Position numbers and translations under genes: made by a program
Part shown: positions 37,142 through 49,079 of the stretch, one piece after another
Layout: each line of letters starts with the position of its first letter
How positions within the stretch are numbered: position 1 is the first letter of the stretch
Notes under the pieces: generated by a model
Told to the model about the DNA's origin: nothing
Database searches by the model: none
The model's input: the letters and a program-made list of their open reading frames with translations, nothing else
Assembly (NCBI RefSeq): GCF_001659605.2
Contig: NC_035161.2
Coordinates: forward strand, 26,645,691-26,709,690
DNA length: 64,000 nt
Direction of reading: 5' to 3'
DNA from: Manihot esculenta
Lineage: Eukaryota; Streptophyta; Magnoliopsida; Malpighiales; Euphorbiaceae

Positions 37142-40100
37142 TTAGAAAAGATAAGGGTATTGCTGGAGCATGGACTCCCGTGTCTCCCAGGTGCACTCTT
37201 CCATATTGTGGTGGTTCCACAAGACTTTCACCATCGGGATTTTCTTGTTTCTTAGCTTTCTGATCTGGGTGTCTATGATCCGTACTGGCTGCTCAACATA
37301 GGTGAGATCCTCTCGGATCTCCACATCAGGCTCACTAAGAACCTTGCCCGGATCTGACACGAACTTTCTCAACATGGAAACATGGAAAACCGGATGGATT
37401 CTTTCCATTGAAGCAGGTAAATCCAGCTTGTACCACACATTCCCAATCTTTTGCAAGACTTCGAAGGGTCCGATGTATCGTGGGGCTAGTTTACCTTTCT
37501 TCCCAAAGCGAACCACTCCTTTCATTGGAGACACCTTGAGCAATACCAGATCCCCCTCCTGAAACTCTACTTATCTTCTACGAATGTCTGCATAACTCTT
37601 CTGTCTGCTTGCAGCAGTCTTGATTCTCTCTCTGATTATGGGTACCACCCTGCTGGTGATCTCTACTAGCTCAGGCCCTGCCAAGGCCTTTTCTCCAACT
37701 TCTTCCCAGCAAACAGGTGACCTGCACTTCCTTCTAGATAAAGCTTCATATGGAGCCATCCCGATGCTAGCATGATGGCTGTTATTGTAGGCAAACTCCA
37801 CCAAAGGTAGATGTTGCCTCCAAGAACCGCCAAAGTCCAGCACACACATTCTAAGCATATCCTCGATAGTCTGGATGGTCCTTTCTGACTGTCCATCAGT
37901 CTGGGGGTGGAAGGCAGTACTGAAATCCAATCTAGTACCCATAGCATTCTGCAGACTCCGCCAAAATCTGGAGGTGAACTAGGGCCCCCTATCCGACACT
38001 ATCGAAACAGGAACCCCATGCAGCCTGACGATCTCATCAACATATACCTGCGCCAACTTGTCCACAGAATAGCCACTCCTGACAGGGATGAAGTGAGCAG
38101 ATTTGGTGAGTCTGTCCACAATCACCCATATGGAGTCCAATCTGTTGGACGCCGCCGGTAACCCCACTACGAAGTCCATAGCTATATTCTCCCATTTCCA
38201 CTCTGGAATAGGTAGCGGGTTAAGCATTCCAGCCGACTTCTGATGTTCCAGCTTCACCCTCTGACACACTTCGCAGGCTGACACAAACTGTGCCACTTCT
38301 TTCTTCATCGCTGGCCACCAATAAACTTTCTTCAAATCTTGATACATCTTGGTGGCTCCGGGGTGAACGCTGTATCTTGCATTATGAGCCTCTCTCATAA
38401 TGTCTCCTTTTAGCCTTATGTCATCTGGTACACATAGTCTGCTCCCATAGCGGAGGATCCCTTTGCTGTCGAATCTGAACTCACTATCTTTGCCTGACTG
38501 AACAGTCCTGGCAATCTTCACTAACTCTGGGTCCTCATGCTGTTTCTGAGCCACCTGCTCCAAAAACACGGGTGCCACTCTCATCTGGGCCACTAAAGCA
38601 CCTGTACCAGACAACTCCAACTGTAGACCTTCATCAACGAGCTTGTAAAACTCCTTCACCACTGGCCTCCTTTCTGCCGATATGTGGGATAAATTGCCTA
38701 GTGACTTCCGGCTTAGGGCGTCGGCCACAACATTCGCCTTACCCGGATAATACTGAATCTTACAATCATAATCACTCAGCAGCTCTACCCATCTCCTCTG
38801 TCTCAAGTTCAAATCTCTTTGACTCAGGATGTGCTGCAGGCTCTTATGATCTGTAAAGATCTCACATTTTAACCCATAGAGGTAGTGCCTCCACATCTTG
38901 AGCGCAAAGATTACTGCTGCCATCTCTAGGTCATGTGTGGGGTAATTCAACTTGTGCTTCTTCAGCTGCCTAGAAGCATAAGCAATCACCCTCTCATTCT
39001 GCATTAGTACACAACCCAGTCCCACACGGGACGCATCACAAAAGACTGTAAAGTCCTCATCACTAGATGGCAGAGCTAACACTGGTGCTGAAGTCAACCT
39101 CTTCTTAAGCTCTTCAAAACTCTCTTCGCACTGGTCGGTCCACACAAACTTCTGATTCTTCCTGGTCAACCTGGTCAGAGGAGCTGCTATTTTTGAGAAG
39201 TCCTGAACGAACCTCCTGTAGTAACCTGCCAAACCCAAGAAACTCCTGATCTCCGACACTGAAGTGGGTCTAGGCCAGTTAGCCACTGCTTCTACCTTCT
39301 TGGGGTCCACTTCTATTCCATTTTCTGACACTACATGCCCCAAGAACGAAATGCTCCTCAGCCAGAACTCACACTTAGAGAACTTGGCATACAAGCCATG
39401 TTCCCTCAAAGTCTGCAAAACCAATCGCAGATGATGGGCATGCTCCTCTGCATTCCTGGAATACACCAAGATATCGTCTATGAAGACAATAACGAAGTGA
39501 TCCAGGTACTGGCTAAACACTCTGTTCATGAGATCCATGAATGCTGCAGGGGCGTTGGTTAACCCGAACGGCATTACAAGGAACTCAAAATGCCCTTATC
39601 TGGTCCTGAAAGCTGTCTTTGGCACATCATCTTCTCTGATCCTCAACTGATGGTACCCCGATCTCAGATCTATTTTGGAGAAACAACCTGCTCTAGCTAG
39701 CTGGTTAAATAGATCGTCGATCCTTGGCAATGGGTACTTATTCTTGGTAGTGACTTTGTTCAACTGCCTGTAGTCGATACAAAGTCTAAGGGATCCATCC
39801 TTCTTTCTCACAAACAAAACTGGTGCACCCCAAGGTGAAGTGCTCGGTCGGATGAAGCCCTTTTCTACCAACTCTTGCAACTGTTCTTTCAATTCCTTCA
39901 ACTCAGCTGGAGCCATCCTGTAGGGAGGGATAGAGATCGGTCGGGTTCCAGGCATCAATTCTATCTCGAACTCTATCTCCCTAGCAGGCGGTAAACCTGG
40001 TAGCTCGTTTGGGAAGACGTCTGGAAACTCTCTAACCACTGGCACCGAGGCGGGCTCTCTAACCTGACTACTAAGCTCTCTCACATGAGCCAAATACCCC

Positions 40101-42127
40101 TGACATCCCTTCCTAAGCAACCTACGAGCCTGAAGAGCTGATATCAGACCTCTAGGTGTACCCCTCCTGTCTCCCCTGAAGACAACCTCTGACCCATCCT
40201 GACCTCTGAACCTGACTACCTTGTCCCTGCAGTCCAAGGTAGCACTATGGGTAGATAACCAGTCCATCCCTAGAATGACGTCAAAATCTGTCAAGTCTAG
40301 AACCACAAGGTCGGCGGAAAGGCATCTCCCCTCAACAAAGACTGGACTGCACTGGCAGACTGACTCTGCCACTGATGGGTCACACTTGGGTCCACTGACC
40401 CAGAGAGGACACTCTAACTCAGAGATCATCAACCCCAACCTCTGAACGGCTCTCGGAGCAATAAAAGAATGAGATGCACCAGGGTCCATCAAGGCATACA
40501 CATTTGAACAACCAATGACTAAATAACCTGCCACCACGGTGTTAGATGCATCTGCCTCCTGCTGAGCCATTGTGAAGATCCGTGCTGGAGCTGATGGACC
40601 TTCACCTCTGAAACTCGCTGAAGAAGAGGCTGACCCTCTCCCTCTGCCTCTGCCACTGGCCTGAGTCGTGGCTGGAGCTGCTGGCTGCGCTACACTACCT
40701 GAAGCTGTCTGCTGAGACTGTGCTCCAAAAGCTGCCCTAGGACACTCCCGAGCCATGTGTCCCTCCTGCCCACATCTGAAGCAGGCTATCGTCCCAACCA
40801 GACATACTCCCTTGTGTGGTCTCCCACACTTCTTGCATACTGCATTATCCGCACCAGAACTCGCGCCACTCCCCAGTCCCAGACTGGACTTGACCTTGTT
40901 CCAAAACTTGTTCTTCTTCGACTTCTTGGTGGTACTGCTCCACCTCTTGCTGCCTGAAGCTGCTGCACTAAAAGAAGAAGAGCCTGGGGTCTTAGAACCA
41001 GAAGGCTGTGCCACTGATTGCTTAACTGTCCCCTGAACGATGGCACTGGCCTCCATTTTCCGGGCCATATCCACTATGGCATGGAAGCTCTCCCTATCTG
41101 CTGACTGGATCAAGGAGGAATATCTAGAGTGGAGTTTCATGATATACCTCCTTGACCTTTTCTGATTCGAGTCAAGATTTTGCCCTGCAAAAGGCAACAA
41201 CTCTAAGAATCTGTCTGTGAACTCCTCTACACTCATCTCATCAGTCTGCCTCAACTGCTCAAACTCTATCATCTTCAGCTCCCTTGAACTATCTGGGAAA
41301 GCCCATCCTGCAAACTCGTTTACGAACTCTTCCCAAGACATGCTATCCACTCTCGGGTTCACATAATTCTTGAACCACTCTCGTGCCTTCTTGCACTTAA
41401 GTGTGAACCCAGCCATCTGTATGGCTCTACTATCATCAGCCCCAATCTCATATGTGATCACCTTGACCCTTTCGAGATACACAAATGGGTCATCCCCTTT
41501 TTCATACTGAGGAGCACCCAGTTTCATGTAGTCGGTCATCTTGACCTTGCTTCCACTGGTTGAGCTAGGTCTAGAAGGTTGAGTAACTGGGGCTGCTGGT
41601 TCTGTAGGTGGTGGAGGTGGTGCAACATTTTCTGAGGTAGGGTTTGCTGGATTTGGATAGTAAGGTGGGGGTGGATACATTGGGTATTGTGAATATAGTG
41701 GGTAGTAGGGTGGGTATGGCATCTGTGTGGGATAAGGGGTGAAGCTAGGGTAATCTGATGTACCTCCCATCGAATACCCGGGATTTTGTGAGAAGTGTGG
41801 GTAGTGGGGTGGCTGAACAAATCCCGAGGCCTGAGTGCCTCCTTGGGACTCTCCCATTCCCTCTTCTGACATGCTGACTCCCAAACTGCCATCCCTCCTC
41901 TGCTCTACATCCATATCATCCCCCATGTCCTCTGACGCTCCTCCCTGAACTGTTCCTCTGACTGATCTGCTTCTACCCAGATCCAATGACCTTCTAGGGT
42001 CTCTTATTGCTCTTTCTCTGTTAGACCTACTAGACATTGCCCTAGGCAATGCTGGAGGACGGGCGCTCGTGCCCTCATCCTCAGGTGGTACTCCAGTCAA
42101 TCTTGCTGATCGACGAGTTCCTCTCAT
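37142..42127 (-). pseudogene. E2 gag-pol, one frame with three premature stops
   Basis: A single frame of 1662 codons runs from ATG at 42127 to 37142, broken only by stops at 39596-39598, 37979-37981 and 37571-37573. In the first part (843 codons) the capsid region is about 195-360, the zinc knuckle C449-X2-C452-X4-H457-X4-C462 follows [12 protein letters not shown], the aspartic protease has DPGAS at 548-552, and RT begins at about 758. In the second part (531 codons) RT catalytic FIDD is at 31-34, RNase H FCDAS at 178-182, and integrase has H397, H404, C434, C437, D467 and D528. The remainder holds the integrase end and a chromodomain-like C-terminus (VKVLWNHHN, CTWE). Gag and pol are fused without a frameshift, as in Tekay/Del elements. 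Confidence 0.93.
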
Positions 42128-42376
42128 CCTGTTTTCTGAAAAAAACAGTACACATCACATAAACATTAGCATTATATGGTTCATGTGGGGACACATGAAC
42201 CTGCATCACACATCATAGCATATCATTAATGCACATGCGTATAATCATGGCATTTCACATCATCATGTAAGACAGGACTCCACATCCTATCCTAGTGGAC
42301 ATGATCTTCCTATTGTGCTTGACCTTCAATAACATCTATGAGCCCGACACTCTAGGTTCGACCATATGAACCTAGG

Positions 42377-42388
42377 GCTCTGATACCA
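42377..42388 (-). other. E2 primer-binding site
   Basis: TGGTATCAGAGC on the minus strand, three bases inside the 5' LTR end, complementary to initiator Met tRNA. Confidence 0.9.
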
Positions 42389-42391
42389 TTC

Positions 42392-44726
42392 TGTAACGAC
42401 CCGAAAATCGGACCGCTACCGGCGCTAGGATCCGGGTCGACTTAAGGCCGCCAGGACCCGTAGCAAGCCAAACATACATCCTGTGAACCTGCTGAATCCC
42501 ATACATGATCAACAACAAATATAAAAAAAAAATTTAAACTTTTCTTTCATTCATTTTCTCATACACCAAACTCAACCTGTGCATGCACTGAACATAGCCA
42601 TAATCATAAACTTAACCCCTCTGTGGGATCTCATCAATGCCCCCAATGGGTGGCATAACATGTGTTGAGTTGGCTAAACATAGACATCAATAAACATTAA
42701 GATCATGTATCAAAAGGGATTACAATATCCATAGGGTCAAGCACAACTTCTAAACCTCAATCTCATAATCAACATATACATGACATAACTATTCATAACT
42801 TTTACATCATCTTACAATTTATCATGTCCACTTTCTAACTATTACAATTACAAGACTTTACTCTTCTTGACTTCTCTGTCTAGCCCGCACCTGCAATCCT
42901 GGGGGATTAGGGAAAATGGGTGAGCTACTAGAGCCCAGTGAGCAGAATAATAAAACATTTGAAACATATGATAACATGAAATGCATCACATCACAGCTAA
43001 TCACATCAAGGATGAATTTGTCACCAATAGTCCTCTACGTGGTCCAACTGTGCCAGGGGCGTAGAATGGGCCTCACTGGTCTTTCTCTTACATAATCATA
43101 ACATAGCATGACATAACATTCCATAATGCCAGGGGCGTAGAATGGGCCTCACTGGTCTTTCTCTTACATAGTGCCAGGGGCGTAGAATGGGCCTCACTGG
43201 TCTTTCGTACCGTATCATCATCATATCATAACATACGAGGACAAAAGGATCATTCAACATTCATCCACATCATCAATATATTATGAAATGCAATATATTC
43301 GTGATTTCTAATGCAAACAACCTAAAACATCTCATGGCATTCATGATGCGTGAATCATGCTAAAACGGGTTTATTTATTTAAAAGCATAAGAGTTATTCC
43401 ACTCACCTCTAGCTGAAGCTCTACAGACTCAGAAGCAGCTGAACTTACTGCTGGGGTCCTCGGTTCCTCGGGTCCGAACCTACACAGGTGGACTCAAATG
43501 AGGGACCAACCAAACATGGACATAACTCTAAACTACTCCCCAAAAACCCCCTGAAACATCATGAAACAATCATGCAAAACATGTAAAAGAAGGCTGGACA
43601 GGGCACTTTCGGCGGCAGGTTCGGCGGCCGAAAGTCCCTCCAGAGCCGAAAGTCAGACAGGTTCGGCGGCACCTTCGGCGGCCGAAACTCCCAGACAGAG
43701 GCGAAACTCATGCATGTTCGGCGGCACTTTCGGCGGCCGAAACTCCCAGACAGAGACGAAAGTCTCTTTTCGGGGGCAAGCTTCGGCAGCCGAAGGCTGC
43801 CTCCACAAGAGGGTTCGGCGGCCGAAAGTCCTTTCGGCTGCCGAACCTGGTTTCTCCCGAAGGGCAGAAACTTGGTTCAAACATGCACAAATGCCTCAAA
43901 CTCATGCCATCATGCATTTTACTCAACCAAAACATGCATACAAGCTCCTAGGGGTCTCAAACTACCTTAAACCCCAACTACAACACATCAAGCAACACAA
44001 ATCCAACATACATTGCTCAAAACATAACATAAACTCAAAAACCTAACTATAAGCTAAACATGCATTCTACTCCCAAAGATCTTCATAAAACTTACTTAAA
44101 ACATAATGTAAGCTAGAGATCGACTCTTACCTCTTGAAGATCGAGAGTAGAGGCGATCTAACTTGGAGTTGGGAGAGATTTAGCTCCTTGGGCCTCCAAG
44201 TCCAAAACTTGCTCAAAACTTGAAAATCTTCAAAGGAAAGCAAAAACTTGTGAAAATCTTGAAAGATCTGAAGGAAAAGACTCAAGATTGGTGAGGGACG
44301 GCGGAGAACTCACCTTGGCCGACAATGGGGAGAAAAGCTCGCCCATTTTCGGCTAAGGGACCCTTTTATAGTGGCTGGCCAGGCCACGTTCGGGGGCCGA
44401 ACGTGCCTCCGCATGCATGCCATGTTCGGCGGCCGAACTTGAGGTTCGGCGGCCGAACCTGGGCTTCCCTCACTTATGCCTTCGGGGGCCTAAGGCTTAC
44501 CCGAAATGCATGCATGTTCGGCGGCCGAACTTTGAGTTTCGGCGGCCGAACCTGAGTTTCTTCCAAGGGTGTTTTTGTTCAAAAACTCATTTCCTCTTTA
44601 CTTAAAATCATCAAAAACATTAAAACACTTCATGAAAACGTGGTTTTACCCTTCTAGAGGTCTCCGACATCCGAGATTCCACCGGACTGTAGGAATTCCA
44701 ATACCGGAGTCTAGCCGAGTATTACA
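42392..44726 (-). repeat. E2 5' LTR (2335 bp)
   Basis: Same landmarks as the 3' LTR, but cluster 1 has two rather than three adjacent palindrome units (about 44423-44460) and cluster 2 has one extra unit (about 43617-43632). Three minisatellite units lie at about 43052-43207. The TATA box is at 44363-44371. Confidence 0.93.
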
Positions 44727-45695
44727 TTCCCGATCCTCCTCCTTCCGGTTTGATAGATCCCCAGAAAGATCTTAGCCTAGTCTTTTTCGTTAAACAGCGA
44801 GACTACAGTCTAACTTTTCCTTTTATTCCTTTCTTTACCGAGGTCTTCCAGTACTTTGGGATAACCCCCCGAATGCTGTCTCCCAACTCCATTTTGTTTA
44901 TGTGTTCTTTCGAGTCCATCTGTCTGAGCTGGGGGTTCACGCCCACGACGCGTCTGTTTGTGATCTTTTTCCGTCTCGTCCGGGCAAGTCAGTGCTTCTA
45001 CTACTTTGCCCCCTGTGGTGGATTGTCCATTTTCACGGGCTATAAGAATTCCATAAAGGGCTGGGTAGAGGGCTTTGTAGTGGTGGAGTTGAAGAAAGAC
45101 TCCGGTTTGTCATGGGGGTAGAACTCGACTGGGAAGATGTCTCGCTGGATTGCAACGACCTGCCCCAGCTGAGCCTTACCAAGCAGGTCGGGTTCATTCG
45201 ACTGACTTCTGTCAAAAAGAAGTATGATGTCGAGAAGTGCATGTTTGCATCCAATCTCCGGGATATCCAGGACGCGGGTACTATACCTTGTTTAATTATT
45301 TTGTCTACTTTTGTGATTCTTATTGAGTGCTGTTCTAATTTATCTGGGTTTTGGATCTTTGCAGCCTCCAACGTGAAAATGGACCAGATCAAGCCTCCAA
45401 AGAACTTTACACTGTCCCGGGAGAGCATGAACGCTGCTCTGGACGCCCTCCTGGCCGGGCGATCTGTGGAAGAAACGGCTCAGAGGGTGGCAGAAGTTAT
45501 TTCCTCCAGGTCGGCCAGCCGGCCTTCTGCCCCAGCTTCTACCCAAGCTTCCAAGCTGAGCTCCCGAGGTACCAGGTCTTCAAGGCCACCTAGTCGCAGC
45601 AGGTCGAGCTCGGCCCCTCAATCTTCTCAAGCCCCCAGATCCTAACGGGCTCCTGCTGAGGGGGCGAAGAAGGCACCGAAGGTTACAATCAAGCC

Positions 45696-48160
45696 TGTAA
45701 TACCCGGCTCGTTCAGGCATCGGAATTCCTACCGACCGGTGGAATTTCTGGTGGTGAACCTTCTTTGAAAGATAGAGCAAGGGTCTAGGAAAGTGTTTTC
45801 TAAATGGTTTTAAGTATTTTAAAATGTTGGGTTAGAAAAGAGTTGAGATTTTAAGTGAAAAGACCAAGGAGGCAGAATGCAGGTTCGGCCGCCGAAGGTA
45901 ATGTTCGGCCGCCGAAAGTGCTATAGGTTTGGCTTCCGAAACTTCACGTTAGGCCGCCGAACGTTGCATGGTTTCGCATGCAGTTTCGGCTGCCAAAGCT
46001 GAGGCGGTCAGTCGCCTATATCTGCATCTCCAGTCGGTGAAAGGGATAAGTTTGACTTCCTTTTCACTACCAGAGGTGAGTTTTGGTCTCCTTGGATGAT
46101 CTTCATGGTTTTCTTCAAAGTTAAACAAGTGTTAAGTGAGTTTATGTTGGTTTTGACGAGTTTTGGAGCTTGAAGAGTTTGGAGCTTGAATCTCCATATC
46201 TTTGAGTTTGGATCACGCCAGCCTTTGTTCTTCAAGAGGTAAGTGTTGATCCTTGGCTTTTATCATGTTTTCTAAAGGTTTTATGGTGGTTTATGGGTAG
46301 AGTTTGCATGATTAGGTTTGAAGTGCGTTTTGGAGATGTTTGGATGAAAGCTTGACTATGTATTATGTGTGTTGGTTTGTTGGGGTTAATAGGTAGTTTT
46401 GGACCCCTTGGTGCATATACCAAAGTATGTGCAAGTTGAGGAGTTGAGTTATGCATGTTGAGTGAGGTTTGGGGGAAGTTGTGCATGAGGTGAGCTAGGT
46501 TCTGCCTAACTGGAGAACCCAGCTTCGGCCGCCGAAAGAAGGTTCGGCCGCCGAACGTGTTGAGGAGGTGGTTTCGGCTGCCTCAACCTGCCCCCGAAGG
46601 ATTGGACTTTCGTCTCTGGAGGGGAGGTTCGGCCGCCGAAGGTGCCGCCGAAGGTTAGAGACTTTCGTCTCTGGAGTGTGTTTTGGCCCCCGAACCTTAC
46701 CCCCGAAGGCTTCGGCCGCCGAAAGAGGAGATTCGGCCGCCGAAAGTAGGCGAGTTTCGTCTCTGGAGAGGACATTCGGCCGCCGAACCTGCCGCCGAAT
46801 GTGTTCTGTCCAGCTTTCCTATGCATGTTTTATGTGATTGCTTTATGAGCTTTTAGCGGGGTTTTGGGAAGTTGTTTAAGAGTTTATAAGAGTATGTTTG
46901 ACACCTCAATCGAGTCCTTTTGTGTAGGATTGGACCCTACAGGTCAGGGAGGTCGTCAGGATTAGCAGTTGCAGAGTCAGTACAGTTTCTGCCAGAGGAG
47001 CAGAGGTGAGTAGAACTAAACTTAATGTTTTATATGAAAGTAACAGAATGTTTGAGCATAGTACATGCATCATGAACGCTATGATATTTACTAGGGTGAT
47101 TTGCATTAGAATCACGAAGTTGTTGTATTGCTTATTCAGTGATAGTGGGAATTGGACCAAGGCGACATCAATAGCCCTTAGAGGGAGTTTTGAGGTCATG
47201 TCTAATTCCAGATGATTGGACCCAGGCGACATCAATAGCCCGTCGAGGGAGTTTTGAGGTCATGTCCAATCAATGATGTGGAATGTATGAGTTGTGATGC
47301 ATTTGCATATAAAGTGCGTATGAATGAACTATTTTCAGTGTTTCTACTCACTGGGCTTTAGAAGCTCATCCCTTTCCCTTAATCCCAGTTTTGCAGGTAC
47401 AGGGTTAGCTGGGAAGTGAGAAGCAGCAGAGTGTAGATTTCAGTATTGCATGTGTAATAGCATAGTGTGGACATGATGTAAGATTAAAGAGATACGTGTA
47501 AAGAGATGTAATAGCTAGTAAGTCAGTGTGTATATGAGATAGAATGTGCTTTTGCCTATAGTATGTTTTATCCCTTGTGTATGCATGTATCCTATTTTCA
47601 GTTTCTTGATGAGAAATGAGTCAAACCAGGCTTAATAAATGTTATGTTTCAAAAACCCAGTGAAGGATAACTGTGAGGGAAGATAGGGTTAAATCCCCTT
47701 GACCCAAGATCAGTGTCGAGGGAAGACCAGGTTTGATTCCTGTGACCCATAGAGTGGACCATTAGAGAAGACCAGGTTTGATTCCTGTGACTCTATGGTA
47801 GCCAAGTTAACTTAGGATATGCTGACCCTACAGGGTGGGTTCTATGTTTCAGAGCATAGGGCATGGAGGTTACTTGGTAGAGGATCACTGGTGTAGCCCT
47901 GAGGGCTAGTTCAGATTAGGATATCTGAACTTTAGGTTCATATGATTGGACCTGCAGAGAGTGTTTTAAAGGTTAAGTCTGGTAGTTTTAAAGAAGAGTT
48001 TTAAAAACAGTAGTCCAGTCGGATCATGTATGGGATTTTATCAGGTACACAGAGTTCATAGCAGGCTTACTACGGGTCCCGGCGGCCTTAAGCCGATCTG
48101 GATCCTAGTGCCGAGCACTTTGGGCCGTTACAGAGAGGTACCGATTTTCGGACTGTTACA
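45696..48160 (+). repeat. E4 5' LTR (2465 bp)
   Basis: Starts TGTAATACCCGGCTCG and ends GGACTGTTACA. Palindrome clusters lie at about 45882-45962 and 46520-46800, TATA-like CCTATATCTG at 46015-46024, splice-like sites at 46239, 46927, 47006 and 47396, and a two-unit repeat of GGCGACATCAATAGCCC-type sequence at about 47150-47270. Confidence 0.95.
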
Positions 48161-48162
48161 GA

Positions 48163-48218
48163 TGGTATCAGAGCAATGGTTCGATTTTCGGACTGTTACA
48201 GATGGTATCAGAGCATAG
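48163..48218 (+). other. E4 primer-binding site, duplicated with the LTR end
   Basis: TGGTATCAGAGC occurs at 48163-48174 directly after the LTR. It occurs again at about 48204-48215, preceded by a second copy of the last LTR bases (ATTTTCGGACTGTTACAGA). The duplicate unit is about 41 bp. Confidence 0.85.
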
Positions 48219-48512
48219 GGTCTCCTAAGTACGGTGTGTTGAGCATCTTTGCTCAGGATTAGAGAGATCCCACATCGGAAGGAGATTGATTTGAAGTCAT
48301 AGGAAGGCAAAGCACAATAAGTAAACTCATGTCCACAGGATAAGAAAGTTAAGTTTTGTTTTGAGGATGATGTGCTATGCCATGCATATATGCATGTGCA
48401 TAAATGTGATGTTGTGTATGCATGTATACATTTTGTAGGTTCATGTGTTTTCATATGAACTCTATTTGTGCTAATGATTGGTTCTTGTGTGTTGTTCTTC
48501 AGGAGAGCTAAG

Positions 48513-49079
48513 ATGAGTGATGCTGGTTACCTTGTGGAATCAGATCCGTCTGAAGAGTCTGTTGAGGAAATTAGAGAAGGAATAGATCTAGGAAGAATGG
48601 CAGGAAAAAGGAGAGAGACAGGAGGAGATGTGCAAAGAAAGGATGTAGGTATACAGGTGAATTTGAATGAAGAGGTTTTAGAGGATGCTCAAACCAAGGA
48701 CTCTAGGATAGGAGAGAATGAACCCTCCACTTGGAGTACAGCTACCGCGAAAGGAGTGATGTGGGGGAGAACCATTAAGAAAAAGGTTAGAGGCTTGAGA
48801 CGGTCAAAGAAACATAAGAGTCTAGGTTATGATGTTGGTGCAAGTTCTGGTAGAGGCAGAGCAAAATGTTTGAGGTGTGGAAGGTTGCATAAGGGAGTTT
48901 GTCTTGTTGGTACGACAGGATGTTATAGGTGTGGACAGGAAGGACATCTGATGCGCGAGTGTCCTATTGTGCCCCAGTTGGTTCAGTCTCAGGGAGCAGA
49001 TACAGATAGAGCAGCTCAGGCTGATAGGCAAGGAGGAGAGGCTGACACATCTGACACCTCTGTGCCAGGTATGCTTTGA
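48513..49079 (+). CDS. E4 short gag-derived zinc-knuckle protein (188 aa)
   Basis: An open frame from ATG 48513 lies at the place where gag starts in E1-E3, just after a pyrimidine-rich AG. The N-terminal half is acidic and unlike the gag of the sister elements. A basic patch (KKKVRGLRRSKKHK) follows, then CLRCGRLHKGVC and a classical CX2CX4HX4C knuckle (CYRCGQEGHLMREC). The capsid domain is missing. It could be a deleted nucleocapsid remnant or a functional small RNA-binding protein; the uninterrupted frame in a young element leaves both open. Confidence 0.6.
   Translation: MSDAGYLVESDPSEESVEEIREGIDLGRMAGKRRETGGDVQRKDVGIQVNLNEEVLEDAQTKDSRIGENEPSTWSTATAKGVMWGRTIKKKVRGLRRSKKHKSLGYDVGASSGRGRAKCLRCGRLHKGVCLVGTTGCYRCGQEGHLMRECPIVPQLVQSQGADTDRAAQADRQGGEADTSDTSVPGML

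Larger units (their letters stand above)
34692..44726 (-). mobile_element. E2: nearly intact Ty3/gypsy Tekay/Del-type chromovirus, minus strand
   Basis: LTRs lie at 34692-37033 (3' LTR) and 42392-44726 (5' LTR). Primer site, purine tract and full gag-pol order are present. The flanks are TTTCC (34687-34691) and TTCCC (44727-44731), a 5-bp duplication with one mismatch. Removing one copy restores the frame of the interrupted PF04195-like gene, which supports the boundaries. A C-terminal chromodomain-like region after integrase places it among chromoviruses. Total length is 10,035 bp. Confidence 0.95.

Noticed and set aside
46506..46826. Similar repeat-derived frame on the minus strand, copied at 51271-51591
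   Set aside because: Same artefact of the palindrome cluster in the E4 LTRs.
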